This document shows positions 1 to 7,525 of a stretch of DNA of 9,074 bases, in pieces. The stretch's first letter is position 1. Each line of letters starts with the position of its first letter. Position numbers and translations under genes: made by a program. The notes under the pieces are model-generated. The model did no database searches. It saw only the letters and a program-made list of their open reading frames with translations, and was not told the DNA's origin. The DNA is from Thermotogae bacterium (lineage in GTDB: Bacteria > Thermotogota > Thermotogae > Petrotogales > Kosmotogaceae). The stretch covers positions 1 to 9,074 of the forward strand of contig QNAR01000049.1 in assembly GCA_003643975.1 (NCBI GenBank). Reading direction: 5' to 3'.

Positions 1-130
1 CAGGATAGTCAACGGAATCCTCGGAATTTGTGCCTAAATCAATTACTTCGTGCCCAAGTTCTTTCAAATATGCGATTAAATCCTGTTTGAGAGAATATCC
101 GGCGTGATCGGATGCAATCGCTATCTTCAC
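1..130 (-). CDS. rpiB: Ribose-5-phosphate isomerase B, N-terminal part (cut by window edge)
   Basis: RpiB interconverts ribose-5-phosphate and ribulose-5-phosphate in the non-oxidative pentose phosphate pathway, in the cytosol. Only the first 43 codons are in the window. They begin MKIAIASDHAGYSLK, the hallmark N-terminus of the RpiB/LacAB family, with the Asp8-His9 pair of the substrate-binding loop. The later stretch GHEVIDLGTNSEDSVDYP is also typical. The start is taken as the GTG at 128-130, because an AGGAG lies 8 bases upstream. A GTG three codons earlier would sit almost on top of that site and is less likely. The gene begins 11 bp after the lexA stop and looks like the next gene of the metG-gyrA-lexA operon. 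The family call is secure; the rest of the gene is not visible. Confidence 0.93.
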   Translation of the reverse strand, partial: MKIAIASDHAGYSLKQDLIAYLKELGHEVIDLGTNSEDSVDYP

Positions 131-138
131 TTTACTCA

Positions 139-143
139 CTCCT
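139..143 (-). promoter_or_regulatory. rpiB ribosome binding site overlapping the lexA stop
   Basis: AGGAG on the minus strand, 8 bases before the rpiB GTG. Its first bases overlap the lexA TAG stop (142-144), so ribosomes finishing lexA are placed to start rpiB. This overlap is the argument for translational coupling and for the chosen GTG. Confidence 0.75.
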
Positions 144-768
144 ATCTATACCATCTCAGCAAACCAACAAGCTTTCCTTGAATCCTTACTCTGCTTGCTT
201 CGACAACAATGGGAAGCATATCGGGATTCGATGGAATCAATCTGATCTTCGGACCATCATTCTCATACTTTTTCAGCGTGGCATTTTCGCCGTCTATAAG
301 TGCAACCACGATGTCGCCGTTATTTGCCCAATCTTGTTTTCTGATAACCACATGATCCCCATTCATTATATGGGAGTCAATCATGCTGTTCCCGGTCACT
401 TTGAGTATAAAATATTCAAATCCCCGGCGTATCATCCACATGGGAACAGGAATTGAATCTTCTCGATTTTCAATAGCCTGTATTGCTTCTCCAGCTGCGA
501 TTGTCCCCACTACCGGGAGCATCACGACGTCGTTCTCATCGGTTGTGAGTTTTCCATTTGCCTGCTTAATCACCCTGATTCCTCTGGAAACTCCAGTACG
601 TTCAATGTATCCCTTCTTCTCCAGAGCCTCGAGGTGTTTTGCCACCCCTCGAGGCGAAGCAATGCCGAAATCGTTGCATATGTCCCTTATACTGGGTGGA
701 TACCCATTTAGTTTGATGAAGTTTTCGATATACTCCAAAATTTCCTTTTGCCGCTCTGTAAGTGTCAC
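142..768 (-). CDS. lexA: LexA repressor, SOS regulator with autocleavage peptidase domain
   Basis: LexA represses DNA-damage genes and is inactivated by RecA-stimulated self-cleavage. The 208-residue length is normal. Residues 1-67 form the winged helix-turn-helix, with the GYPPSIRDI segment and a recognition-helix region SPRGVAKHLEAL. Residues 84-208 are the S24 peptidase-like domain. The Ala92-Gly93 scissile bond in VGTIAAGEAI, the nucleophile Ser128 in GNSMID and the general base Lys166 in ATLKKY are all present, so autocleavage should work. The start is a GTG at 766-768, with an AGGGGGTG five bases upstream. The gene follows gyrA by 16 bp and precedes rpiB by 11 bp. I see no GAAC-N4-GTTC box (the Gram-positive-type SOS operator) immediately upstream, so it is probably transcribed from the metG promoter. 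Its operator sequence in this organism cannot be read from this window. Confidence 0.95.
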   Translation of the reverse strand: MTLTERQKEILEYIENFIKLNGYPPSIRDICNDFGIASPRGVAKHLEALEKKGYIERTGVSRGIRVIKQANGKLTTDENDVVMLPVVGTIAAGEAIQAIENREDSIPVPMWMIRRGFEYFILKVTGNSMIDSHIMNGDHVVIRKQDWANNGDIVVALIDGENATLKKYENDGPKIRLIPSNPDMLPIVVEASRVRIQGKLVGLLRWYR

Positions 769-773
769 CCTTT

Positions 774-781
774 CACCCCCT
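774..781 (-). promoter_or_regulatory. lexA ribosome binding site supporting a GTG start
   Basis: AGGGGGTG on the minus strand, five bases before the GTG at 766-768 and inside the 16-bp gap after gyrA. It supports GTG rather than a downstream ATG as the lexA start. Confidence 0.6.
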
Positions 782-784
782 GAT

Positions 785-3211
785 TCAATCAGCTATAACC
801 GCCATGCTGGCAACGCTGTCATCCCCTTTTAATTCAACGATTTTCACGCCTTTTGTTATTCTTCGTGTTGGCCTTATTTGAGACACAGGAATCCTGATAG
901 ACATTCCGGCTTTTGTAATTACAATGAGTTCATCTTCATCAGTCACAACAAGCGCATCGATTACTTTCCCAATTCTGTCAATACCATATAGATTTTTCAA
1001 TCCCATTCCGCCGCGATTCTGGGGCCGATATTCACTGAGTGGCGTTCTTTTCCCCACACCCCATTCCGTGGCTGTGAAAAGATAACGCTGATCATTGGCA
1101 GCTACAATGCTGCTTGATACCACCATATCGTTTCCACGCAATTTTATTCCTATAACACCTGCTGCGCTTCTTCCCATGGATCTTATTTGAGTCACTGGAA
1201 ATCTGATTACCATACCCAGTGCCGTGGATATGAGAACCGTATCGTCTTCATGTTCACTGATCATGGCGCTTACTACTTTATCGCCCTCATTGAGAGTAAT
1301 TGCCTTTATGCCAGAGATTCTGGAATTTGCAAAAGCGGCAAATGGAGTTCGCTTGATTTTGCCCTTTTTTGTCGTGATGACCAGCGCTTTACCTTCGAGA
1401 TTTTCCTTACGAGCAGAAAGAACAGCCTGGACCGTTTCATCGGGGTCAATTTTCACGTAGTTAGCGAGAAGCTTTCCCCTTGAATCACGCGAAGAATAAT
1501 CAAGCTCGTGATTGTTAATGAGATAAGCTTTCCCCTTCGAAGTGATAATAACGGTCTTGCTAAGGCGAGTAGTGGTAAGGATGTTAGTCACGAAATCTTC
1601 GTTTTTGGTTTTTATTCCCCGAACTCCTTTTCCTCCTCTCCCCTGCATTCGATAACTTTCAAGGGGGGTTGACTTTATATAGCCTTTATGAGTTACGGCG
1701 ACCACGATATCATCATCGGGTATTACATCTTCTACATTGAAATCTCCAGATATATCATTGGTGATCTTTGTCTTTCTTGCATCACCGTATTTTGCATTGA
1801 TCTCCTCGAGCTCCTCTTTTATTATCTTGTAGATATTCTTGGGATCAGAAAGTATCTTCCGGTAACCGTCAATTCGAGAAACAAGTTCGCGGTATTCCTT
1901 TACCAATTTGTCTATCTCCAGTGAAGTCAATTTTCCAAGACGCATATCGAGTATAGCTTGGGCTTGAGATTCACTGACATCAAGAGTTTCAATGAGATTG
2001 TTTGTGGCGTGCTGGGTGTCAGGAGAGTTTCTAATTATATCAACTACTGTATCAATCGATCTTGTAGCCTTTGTAAGTCCCTCAACAATATGCGCACGTT
2101 TGGAGTCCTGTTCCAGGTCGTATTCAGTGCGTCTTGTGATGATTTCGAATCGATGGTTAATGAAGGACTTGAGCAATTCCCTCAAAGTCATTACCTTCGG
2201 GCGTTTCTTTTCATCTATAACGAGCATCTGGGCAGTGTATGAAACCTGCAGAGATGTGTGTTTGTACAGAAGGTTGAGAACTACATTTGGATCTGCACCA
2301 CGTTTCAATTCGACAACGACTCTCAGACCTTGCTTGTCTGACTCATCACGTATGTTCCTTATCTGTATATCCCTGTGATTCTGGGCTGCAGAAGCCATTT
2401 GCTCAATCAAGTCAGCTTTCGAAACCGAGTATGGGATTTCCGATATTACTATGCACAGGTTTCCCCTTACTTCTTGAATCTCTGCAACACCTCGTATGAC
2501 GAAACGACCTTTTCCCTCGGTGTAGATCTTGCGCATGCCATCTTTGTCCATGATTATCCCACCTGTGGGGAAATCAGGACCCTTTACGTAGTTAAGGAGC
2601 TCTTCGTTGTCAATTTCCGGGTTATCGATAAGTGCATCAATGGCAGCAACCAATTCCCTTAAATTGTGCGGTGGGATATTAGTCATCATTCCAACTGCTA
2701 TTCCAGAAGCCCCATTCATGAGCAAATTCGGAATACGGGATGGCAAAACAACAGGTTCTACAAGCGAGCCATCAAAGTTCGGCATCATATCAACGGTGTT
2801 CTTGTCTATGTCTTGAAGCATCTCTTCGGCAATGTTTTTAAGCCGTGCTTCAGTATAACGCATTGCAGCTGGTGGGTCCCTGTCTACAGAGCCGAAGTTC
2901 CCCTGACCGTCTATAAGCGGGTAGCGCATGGAAAATGGTTGGGCCATACGAACGAGGGTATCGTAGATAGCCATATCGCCATGAGGATGAAATTTACCCA
3001 TTACTTCCCCAACGATTCTTGCGCTCTTTTTGAAAGACTGGTTGTGCCTAAGCCCAAGGGCTAACATTCCATATAGGATTCTCCTCTGAACAGGTTTTAA
3101 GCCATCTCTCACGTCCGGAATAGCCCTACCAACTATAACACTCATGGAATAGAGCATATAAGCATCTATCATTTCATCGTTGATCGGTTTTGGTATTATA
3201 TTTTCTGGCAT
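785..3211 (-). CDS. gyrA: DNA gyrase subunit A
   Basis: GyrA is the DNA-cleaving subunit of the type IIA topoisomerase that introduces negative supercoils in an A2B2 complex with GyrB. The protein is 808 residues, a normal length. The breakage-reunion domain occupies roughly residues 1-490, with the catalytic tyrosine Tyr119 in AAMRYTEARL and a preceding Arg118. The C-terminal beta-pinwheel follows (about 495-808) and opens with a GyrA-box QGRGGKG at 523-529. That box is what separates a wrapping gyrase from ParC-type topoisomerase IV. There is no long acidic tail. In the quinolone-determining region (HPHGDMAIYD, residues 75-84) Met80 replaces the serine found at E. coli position 83, while Asp84 matches E. 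coli Asp87. The start ATG at 3209-3211 has a strong AGGAGGT (3217-3223) five bases upstream. It follows metG by 25 bp and precedes lexA by 16 bp, in one operon. Confidence 0.96.
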   Translation of the reverse strand: MPENIIPKPINDEMIDAYMLYSMSVIVGRAIPDVRDGLKPVQRRILYGMLALGLRHNQSFKKSARIVGEVMGKFHPHGDMAIYDTLVRMAQPFSMRYPLIDGQGNFGSVDRDPPAAMRYTEARLKNIAEEMLQDIDKNTVDMMPNFDGSLVEPVVLPSRIPNLLMNGASGIAVGMMTNIPPHNLRELVAAIDALIDNPEIDNEELLNYVKGPDFPTGGIIMDKDGMRKIYTEGKGRFVIRGVAEIQEVRGNLCIVISEIPYSVSKADLIEQMASAAQNHRDIQIRNIRDESDKQGLRVVVELKRGADPNVVLNLLYKHTSLQVSYTAQMLVIDEKKRPKVMTLRELLKSFINHRFEIITRRTEYDLEQDSKRAHIVEGLTKATRSIDTVVDIIRNSPDTQHATNNLIETLDVSESQAQAILDMRLGKLTSLEIDKLVKEYRELVSRIDGYRKILSDPKNIYKIIKEELEEINAKYGDARKTKITNDISGDFNVEDVIPDDDIVVAVTHKGYIKSTPLESYRMQGRGGKGVRGIKTKNEDFVTNILTTTRLSKTVIITSKGKAYLINNHELDYSSRDSRGKLLANYVKIDPDETVQAVLSARKENLEGKALVITTKKGKIKRTPFAAFANSRISGIKAITLNEGDKVVSAMISEHEDDTVLISTALGMVIRFPVTQIRSMGRSAAGVIGIKLRGNDMVVSSSIVAANDQRYLFTATEWGVGKRTPLSEYRPQNRGGMGLKNLYGIDRIGKVIDALVVTDEDELIVITKAGMSIRIPVSQIRPTRRITKGVKIVELKGDDSVASMAVIAD

Positions 3212-3236
3212 TCAAGACCTCCTCTCAAAATTCGAC

Positions 3237-5156
3237 TCAGGATATTTTAGCTCCGGGCTCTACATCCCGATGAACAGTCAGTACCGTCAGCTTTTGTCCA
3301 TCCTTTGCCGCAAGTAACATGCCCTTTGACTCTTCGTCCATTAATCTGGCCGGCTTCAAATTAGTGACAACCACGACTTTGAGCCCGATGAGTTTTTCAG
3401 GCTCATAGTGCTGGGCTATGCCAGCCACTATCTGCCTTCTTCCGAGATCTCCGAGATCTATCTGAAGTTTGAGCAGTTTTTTTGATTTCTTTATTTTTTC
3501 CGCCTCAAGTATTTTTCCAATTCTGAGCTCCACCTGCGCGAAATCTCTTATTTCGATGAGATTCGCAGTTTCTTCGATTTCCGCTTTCTCGCTGGCAGAT
3601 TCTTCAGAAACCCTTGATACCCAGCGATGTTCCTTAAGGTCAATCCTCGGGAATAGAGGGGAGCCGTGCACAATGCTTAAGCCCGCTTCAAGTCGTCCCC
3701 ATTCAAGGGTTTCAAAGTTCTCCACCGCTTGTTTACCAATGCGCTTGAAAATCTCATTGGCTGTATCAGGCATGATAGGTGCTATCATGAGGGAAACAAG
3801 TCTCAACACCTCAGCAAGGTTGTATAGTACGGTATTCAAGCGTTCTTTTTTATCCGGGAGTTTTCCCAACTTCCATGGCTCTGTAAGGTCTATGTATTTA
3901 TTACCGTATTTCACCAGCTCCCATATTGTTTCAAGAGCTTGTGTGAATTTCAGTTTGTCCATGTACTCTTTGTAAGCAGTAACAGTCTTTTTGGCAAGCG
4001 ATATGAGCCCTTTGTCAACAGTGTCATTTTCAAAGGGTTCGGGGATTATATCATCGTTGAACTTTTTGATCATCGCCTGCGTTCTATGAAGCAGGTTTCC
4101 AAGATCGTTAGCCAGGTCGGCATTGATACGGGTAATGAGGTTCTCTTCGGAGAAATCTCCATCACGTCCAAATTGAATATCTTTCAACAAATAATATCGA
4201 ACCGCATCGTTACCATAGGTTTTCACGAATTCTCTGGGATCTATGGCATTTCCCAGTGATTTGGAAATTTTCTGTCCATTCACTGTTAACCAGCCATGGG
4301 CATACACCTGTTTGGGAAGAGGAAGTCCTGCAGACATGAGCATTGCAGGCCAGATCAACGAGTGAAAACGATTGATTTCCTTTCCAATAAGGTGCACATC
4401 GGCAGGCCAGTACTTTTCAAATTTCTCCATATCATGAGGATAACCTATGGCACTAATATAGTTTATCAATGCATCAACCCAGACGTAGATCACATGTTCG
4501 GGATCATCAGGCATAGGGACACCCCATTTGAAGGAAGTTCTGGTTATACTGAGATCTCTTAAACCGCCTTCGAGAATTTTGAGCATTTCATTGCGTCTGA
4601 AATCGGGCTGAACGAAATTGGGATTTTCCCTGAAGAGCTTCAACAGCGCATCGTTGTATTTTGAGAGCCTGAAGAAATAATTCTCTTCTTTGACCCTTTT
4701 CACCTCTCTACCACAGGAGGGACAGATTTTTTCCTTTCCAATGTCTTCCTCAGTCCAGAAAGTTTCGCAGGGTACGCAATACCAGCCTTCATATTGACCT
4801 TTGTAAATATCCCCGTTTTCCTTCATCTTTTTAATGAAATGCTGAACAGTATTCATATGAATCTCATCAGTGGTGCGAACAAACTGATTGTTGGTTATTT
4901 TGAGCTCTTTCCAAAGTTTTTGGAATTTACCCGCCAGTTCGTCACAAAAAGCTTGGGGTGACATGTTTCTGGCTTCAGCTGCCTGTAGAACTTTCTGACC
5001 GTGCTCGTCTGTACCCGTCAAAAAAAAGACATCGTAGCCATCCAGCCTTTTATACCTCGCAACAACATCGGCTACGATTGTTGTGTATGCCGACCCTATA
5101 TGAGGCTCAGAGTTTATGTAATAAATAGGCGTGGTGACATAAAACGTATCTTTCAT
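3237..5156 (-). CDS. metG: Methionyl-tRNA synthetase with C-terminal tRNA-binding domain
   Basis: Cytosolic class I synthetase that charges tRNA-Met using ATP and methionine. Of 639 residues, the N-terminal Rossmann catalytic domain carries the class I signature as HIGS (residues 19-22) in place of HIGH. A connective peptide contains an intact single zinc knuckle, Cys127, Cys130, Cys145 and Cys148. The KMSKS loop appears as KISKS at 296-300. The helical anticodon-binding domain follows (about 335-510). A charged linker of about 20 residues then leads to an EMAP-II/Trbp111-type OB-fold at about 535-639, with the typical segment RQIVAGIAQHY. That domain makes the enzyme the long, dimerising form. 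The ATG at 5154-5156 has GGAGGTG five bases upstream. It is the first gene after a 65-bp gap holding a candidate promoter, so it probably heads the metG-gyrA-lexA-rpiB operon. Confidence 0.96.
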   Translation of the reverse strand: MKDTFYVTTPIYYINSEPHIGSAYTTIVADVVARYKRLDGYDVFFLTGTDEHGQKVLQAAEARNMSPQAFCDELAGKFQKLWKELKITNNQFVRTTDEIHMNTVQHFIKKMKENGDIYKGQYEGWYCVPCETFWTEEDIGKEKICPSCGREVKRVKEENYFFRLSKYNDALLKLFRENPNFVQPDFRRNEMLKILEGGLRDLSITRTSFKWGVPMPDDPEHVIYVWVDALINYISAIGYPHDMEKFEKYWPADVHLIGKEINRFHSLIWPAMLMSAGLPLPKQVYAHGWLTVNGQKISKSLGNAIDPREFVKTYGNDAVRYYLLKDIQFGRDGDFSEENLITRINADLANDLGNLLHRTQAMIKKFNDDIIPEPFENDTVDKGLISLAKKTVTAYKEYMDKLKFTQALETIWELVKYGNKYIDLTEPWKLGKLPDKKERLNTVLYNLAEVLRLVSLMIAPIMPDTANEIFKRIGKQAVENFETLEWGRLEAGLSIVHGSPLFPRIDLKEHRWVSRVSEESASEKAEIEETANLIEIRDFAQVELRIGKILEAEKIKKSKKLLKLQIDLGDLGRRQIVAGIAQHYEPEKLIGLKVVVVTNLKPARLMDEESKGMLLAAKDGQKLTVLTVHRDVEPGAKIS

Positions 5157-5169
5157 CGATGCACCTCCA

Positions 5170-5181
5170 ATAATCGATTAT
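5170..5181. repeat. 12-bp perfect palindrome overlapping the metG -10 element
   Basis: ATAATCGATTAT is identical to its reverse complement and overlaps five of the six bases of the TATAAT element. A dimeric repressor bound here would block RNA polymerase. A second, weaker inverted repeat, TATAC-AACC-GTATA, lies at 5195-5208. In AT-rich intergenic DNA a 12-bp palindrome can also occur by chance, so the operator role is only a possibility. Confidence 0.35.
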
Positions 5182-5182
5182 A
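5177..5182 (-). promoter_or_regulatory. Candidate -10 element of the metG operon promoter
   Basis: A perfect TATAAT on the minus strand, 20 bases before the metG ATG, in the only sizeable gap of the window. No good -35 lies at 17 bp; the closest candidate, TTGTAT, is only 13 bp away, so the promoter may be weak, activated or extended differently. A start about 7 bases downstream would give a very short leader with the GGAGGTG (5162-5168) almost at its 5' end. I infer that this drives metG-gyrA-lexA-rpiB. Read-through from the upstream polysaccharide genes is also possible, as no terminator is visible. Confidence 0.5.
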
Positions 5183-5221
5183 ACATTTTATATGTATACA
5201 ACCGTATAGCCTTTATTGTGT

Positions 5222-7459
5222 TTATTCAAGAGTAGAGCTTATGACATCATAAATCTGCAGGAAGTTTTTCATGCGTTGCTTTAATTTATCTGATGTCACT
5301 GTTTCTATTTTATCAGCGATTAAGGCTTTTATACCGCTGTAAGTCATTAAGACTTCTTCCATAAACTTTCTATACAGGGTTACATTTTCAATAAGATGTT
5401 CTTTGGCATATTTAAAGCAGAGTTCCAGGGTATCATCAGGTATTCCATATCTCCCGCCATTCCACATTGCTACGCTGATAAAGGCGTGCTTTCCTGCAAT
5501 GTCGATGAGCATCTTCATTGCTTCTTCAGGTTGATCTTGTGTTGTCACAACAGCATTCATGTATTGTGAATAAATACTCTCCCAATCAGGATACCTACTC
5601 CAGGTTCCTGGTAATAGCGTTACAGCAAGGTCGTAGTAATAAATGGACATTTCGGCGGTGTAATCCTTCAACTTTTCAACCAAAGAGCGCAATTTTTGCA
5701 TATCAAGACCATTGACTTTTTGTGGCATTTCTAAAAGATAGGCCTTTAGGTTTTTGTAAAGCTGTTCATACAAGCTTCCGACGATTTTAGGAGTTTGGCG
5801 TTCACTGAAAAAGATCATAGAAGCTTCATAATAGTCGATGGCATCCAGGGTCATCTGTATCTGAGCTAAAAGGTTGACATCTATCTGGAATGAGATTTGA
5901 TCCGAGATAGCGCTTCCGTAGCTTTCAAAAAAAGCCTTGAATGGAACTGTCCTTATTTCTTTTTCTGGCAGAGGTATAATATCTGTTCCTTTAAATTCTT
6001 TCACTATCAAATCTGCATAAGGGTCTTCACCCACCAAAACCTTTATTTTATCTTTTAAAGAATAGCCTTCAAGCGAAAGCCTTTCGGGTTTTACGCCAAA
6101 TCCCCCCAGATACCATAGTGGCTTTCCAAAAACCGGATAAATGCTAAAAGACTTTCTAAAATGGATTACGGCACTGTTATAATACTCCTGGGCCTTGTTT
6201 TTAAGAAGTTTTGCCCGGTCTAGATAATCCAGAAGCTGTTTTCTTATATTTTCGATTTCGTTTTTTCGCTCTTCTTCCGCTTTAATGCTCAACTGTAGCG
6301 ATGAGAGATTTGGGTATTTTTTTCTCAGCTCGCTTCCGCGTACGCTGAAATACTCGGCAAGATTTTTCAAATAGGCGTAGTTGCCGCTGAAGTGCTCAAG
6401 GTCATATAGATACTTGTTTACAGTGTTGATATCAGCTTTCGAATATTCTTTCAAATAAGCATAATAATATTGCTGATCCCTCTGACCCATTCTAAAATAA
6501 CCTTCTCCGGCATAAGCAGTTGTTTTCAAAAAAGTGATTACAGCAAAAAAAACAATTATAATAGCCGCAGAGAAGGATTTCCCTATTTTCATTTCCTTCT
6601 GTTGATCGTTGAAATAGACTCCAACAGCAAGTGAAAGCAGAAAAACTCCACCCATTAGATTAGGTTGCATGTGAAGCGGGAATTCGAACATGCTGTGAAG
6701 CGATAGGGAAAATATCCCGGCTCCTATGGCTCCATATAATAACAGATTGGTTCTATCCTTTATACGGAATAGCCTTCTAAAATACGTCCAAACCAAAAAG
6801 ATCATAAACAGCAGTATCATTGCAAAGCCCAACAGTCCCGTTTCACTGAGGGATTGAAGATAATCGTTGTGCGTTCTTTTGAAATTATTCCACACTGCGG
6901 AATACTCTGGATGATCTGCAATTACGTTTGGGGTGTACAGTAAATGGTAAAGCTGAAAGGTGCCGATACCACTACCAACGAGTAGTCTCAATTTATTTTT
7001 TGGTTCTATCCATTGATATACGGAATTCAACCAGGCGGAAAATCTCTCTTTCCATGAGTTTGAAGAAGTCAGCGCGTACTCCAGCCTTTTCGTTACGCTG
7101 AGTTTTCCCCCCCCTGTTAAAACAGAAGGCGTCAAATAGAGGTAACTCATAACAGCAATGATAATCAATGCCAGTAATACAAAAAGTAGTACTATTCTCT
7201 TTTCCTTTCGATCTGAGGAAGCTCGCTCAAGACGTTTCCTGAGTAAGAGATAAAAACCCGCAAAGAGCAAATTGCCGATGAAAATCCCCGTTATCACGGT
7301 TCTGGTTTCTGCAATAAATATAGCTGAAATCATAGGAATCATGAAAACCAGCATAGAAGCCTTCAAAAGGATTTGTTTCCAAAATGCGCTCCCAAAAAGC
7401 CTTTTAAGAGGTGTAGCGCTTGCTATGAAATAGAAGACCATCGGGAGTGCCATCCCCAT
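5222..7459 (-). CDS. Downstream fragment of the interrupted Wzy_C-family gene
   Basis: A 745-codon open stretch beginning at ATG 7457-7459. It holds most of the membrane domain, the GSGIGTF and RTHNDYLQ motifs (fragment residues 162-168 and 195-202) and the long helical tail. I see no Shine-Dalgarno sequence before this ATG. The 21 codons between the TGA and the ATG clearly encode family sequence, including GNPNF. The ATG is therefore just an internal methionine, and this is not a separate gene. If it is translated at all, that would be by readthrough or weak reinitiation. Confidence 0.5.
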   Translation of the reverse strand: MGMALPMVFYFIASATPLKRLFGSAFWKQILLKASMLVFMIPMISAIFIAETRTVITGIFIGNLLFAGFYLLLRKRLERASSDRKEKRIVLLFVLLALIIIAVMSYLYLTPSVLTGGGKLSVTKRLEYALTSSNSWKERFSAWLNSVYQWIEPKNKLRLLVGSGIGTFQLYHLLYTPNVIADHPEYSAVWNNFKRTHNDYLQSLSETGLLGFAMILLFMIFLVWTYFRRLFRIKDRTNLLLYGAIGAGIFSLSLHSMFEFPLHMQPNLMGGVFLLSLAVGVYFNDQQKEMKIGKSFSAAIIIVFFAVITFLKTTAYAGEGYFRMGQRDQQYYYAYLKEYSKADINTVNKYLYDLEHFSGNYAYLKNLAEYFSVRGSELRKKYPNLSSLQLSIKAEEERKNEIENIRKQLLDYLDRAKLLKNKAQEYYNSAVIHFRKSFSIYPVFGKPLWYLGGFGVKPERLSLEGYSLKDKIKVLVGEDPYADLIVKEFKGTDIIPLPEKEIRTVPFKAFFESYGSAISDQISFQIDVNLLAQIQMTLDAIDYYEASMIFFSERQTPKIVGSLYEQLYKNLKAYLLEMPQKVNGLDMQKLRSLVEKLKDYTAEMSIYYYDLAVTLLPGTWSRYPDWESIYSQYMNAVVTTQDQPEEAMKMLIDIAGKHAFISVAMWNGGRYGIPDDTLELCFKYAKEHLIENVTLYRKFMEEVLMTYSGIKALIADKIETVTSDKLKQRMKNFLQIYDVISSTLE

Positions 7460-7522
7460 GTAATCCGAGACGAAATTTGGGTTGCCTATGGTCGATCTCG
7501 CTGAAGCCCTGGTAAAAGGTTC

Positions 7523-7525
7523 TCA
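7523..7525 (-). other. In-frame TGA splitting the Wzy_C-family gene
   Basis: The codon order is ...Gly-Lys-Ile-TGA-Glu-Pro-Phe-Thr-Arg-Ala... with no frame change on either side: 8002 to 7459 is 543 bases, exactly 181 codons. One base change from CGA, GGA, AGA or TGG would create it. A weak hairpin can be drawn around the TGA, but it does not resemble a convincing bacterial selenocysteine element. Confidence 0.85.

Noticed and set aside
2607..3064. Several plus-strand open frames across gyrA, metG and lexA
   Set aside because: They lie antisense to highly conserved genes, have no family likeness and no supported starts; they are shadows.
3442..3459. 9-bp tandem repeat CCGAGATCT
   Set aside because: It only encodes a Gly-Asp-Leu-Gly-Asp-Leu-type run in the MetRS tRNA-binding domain. 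Two copies are too few to suggest a mobile or regulatory element.
5183..5221. Rho-independent terminator after the Wzy_C-family gene
   Set aside because: The only inverted repeat (TATAC/GTATA) has a 5-bp AT-rich stem and no T-tract at the right place on the minus strand.
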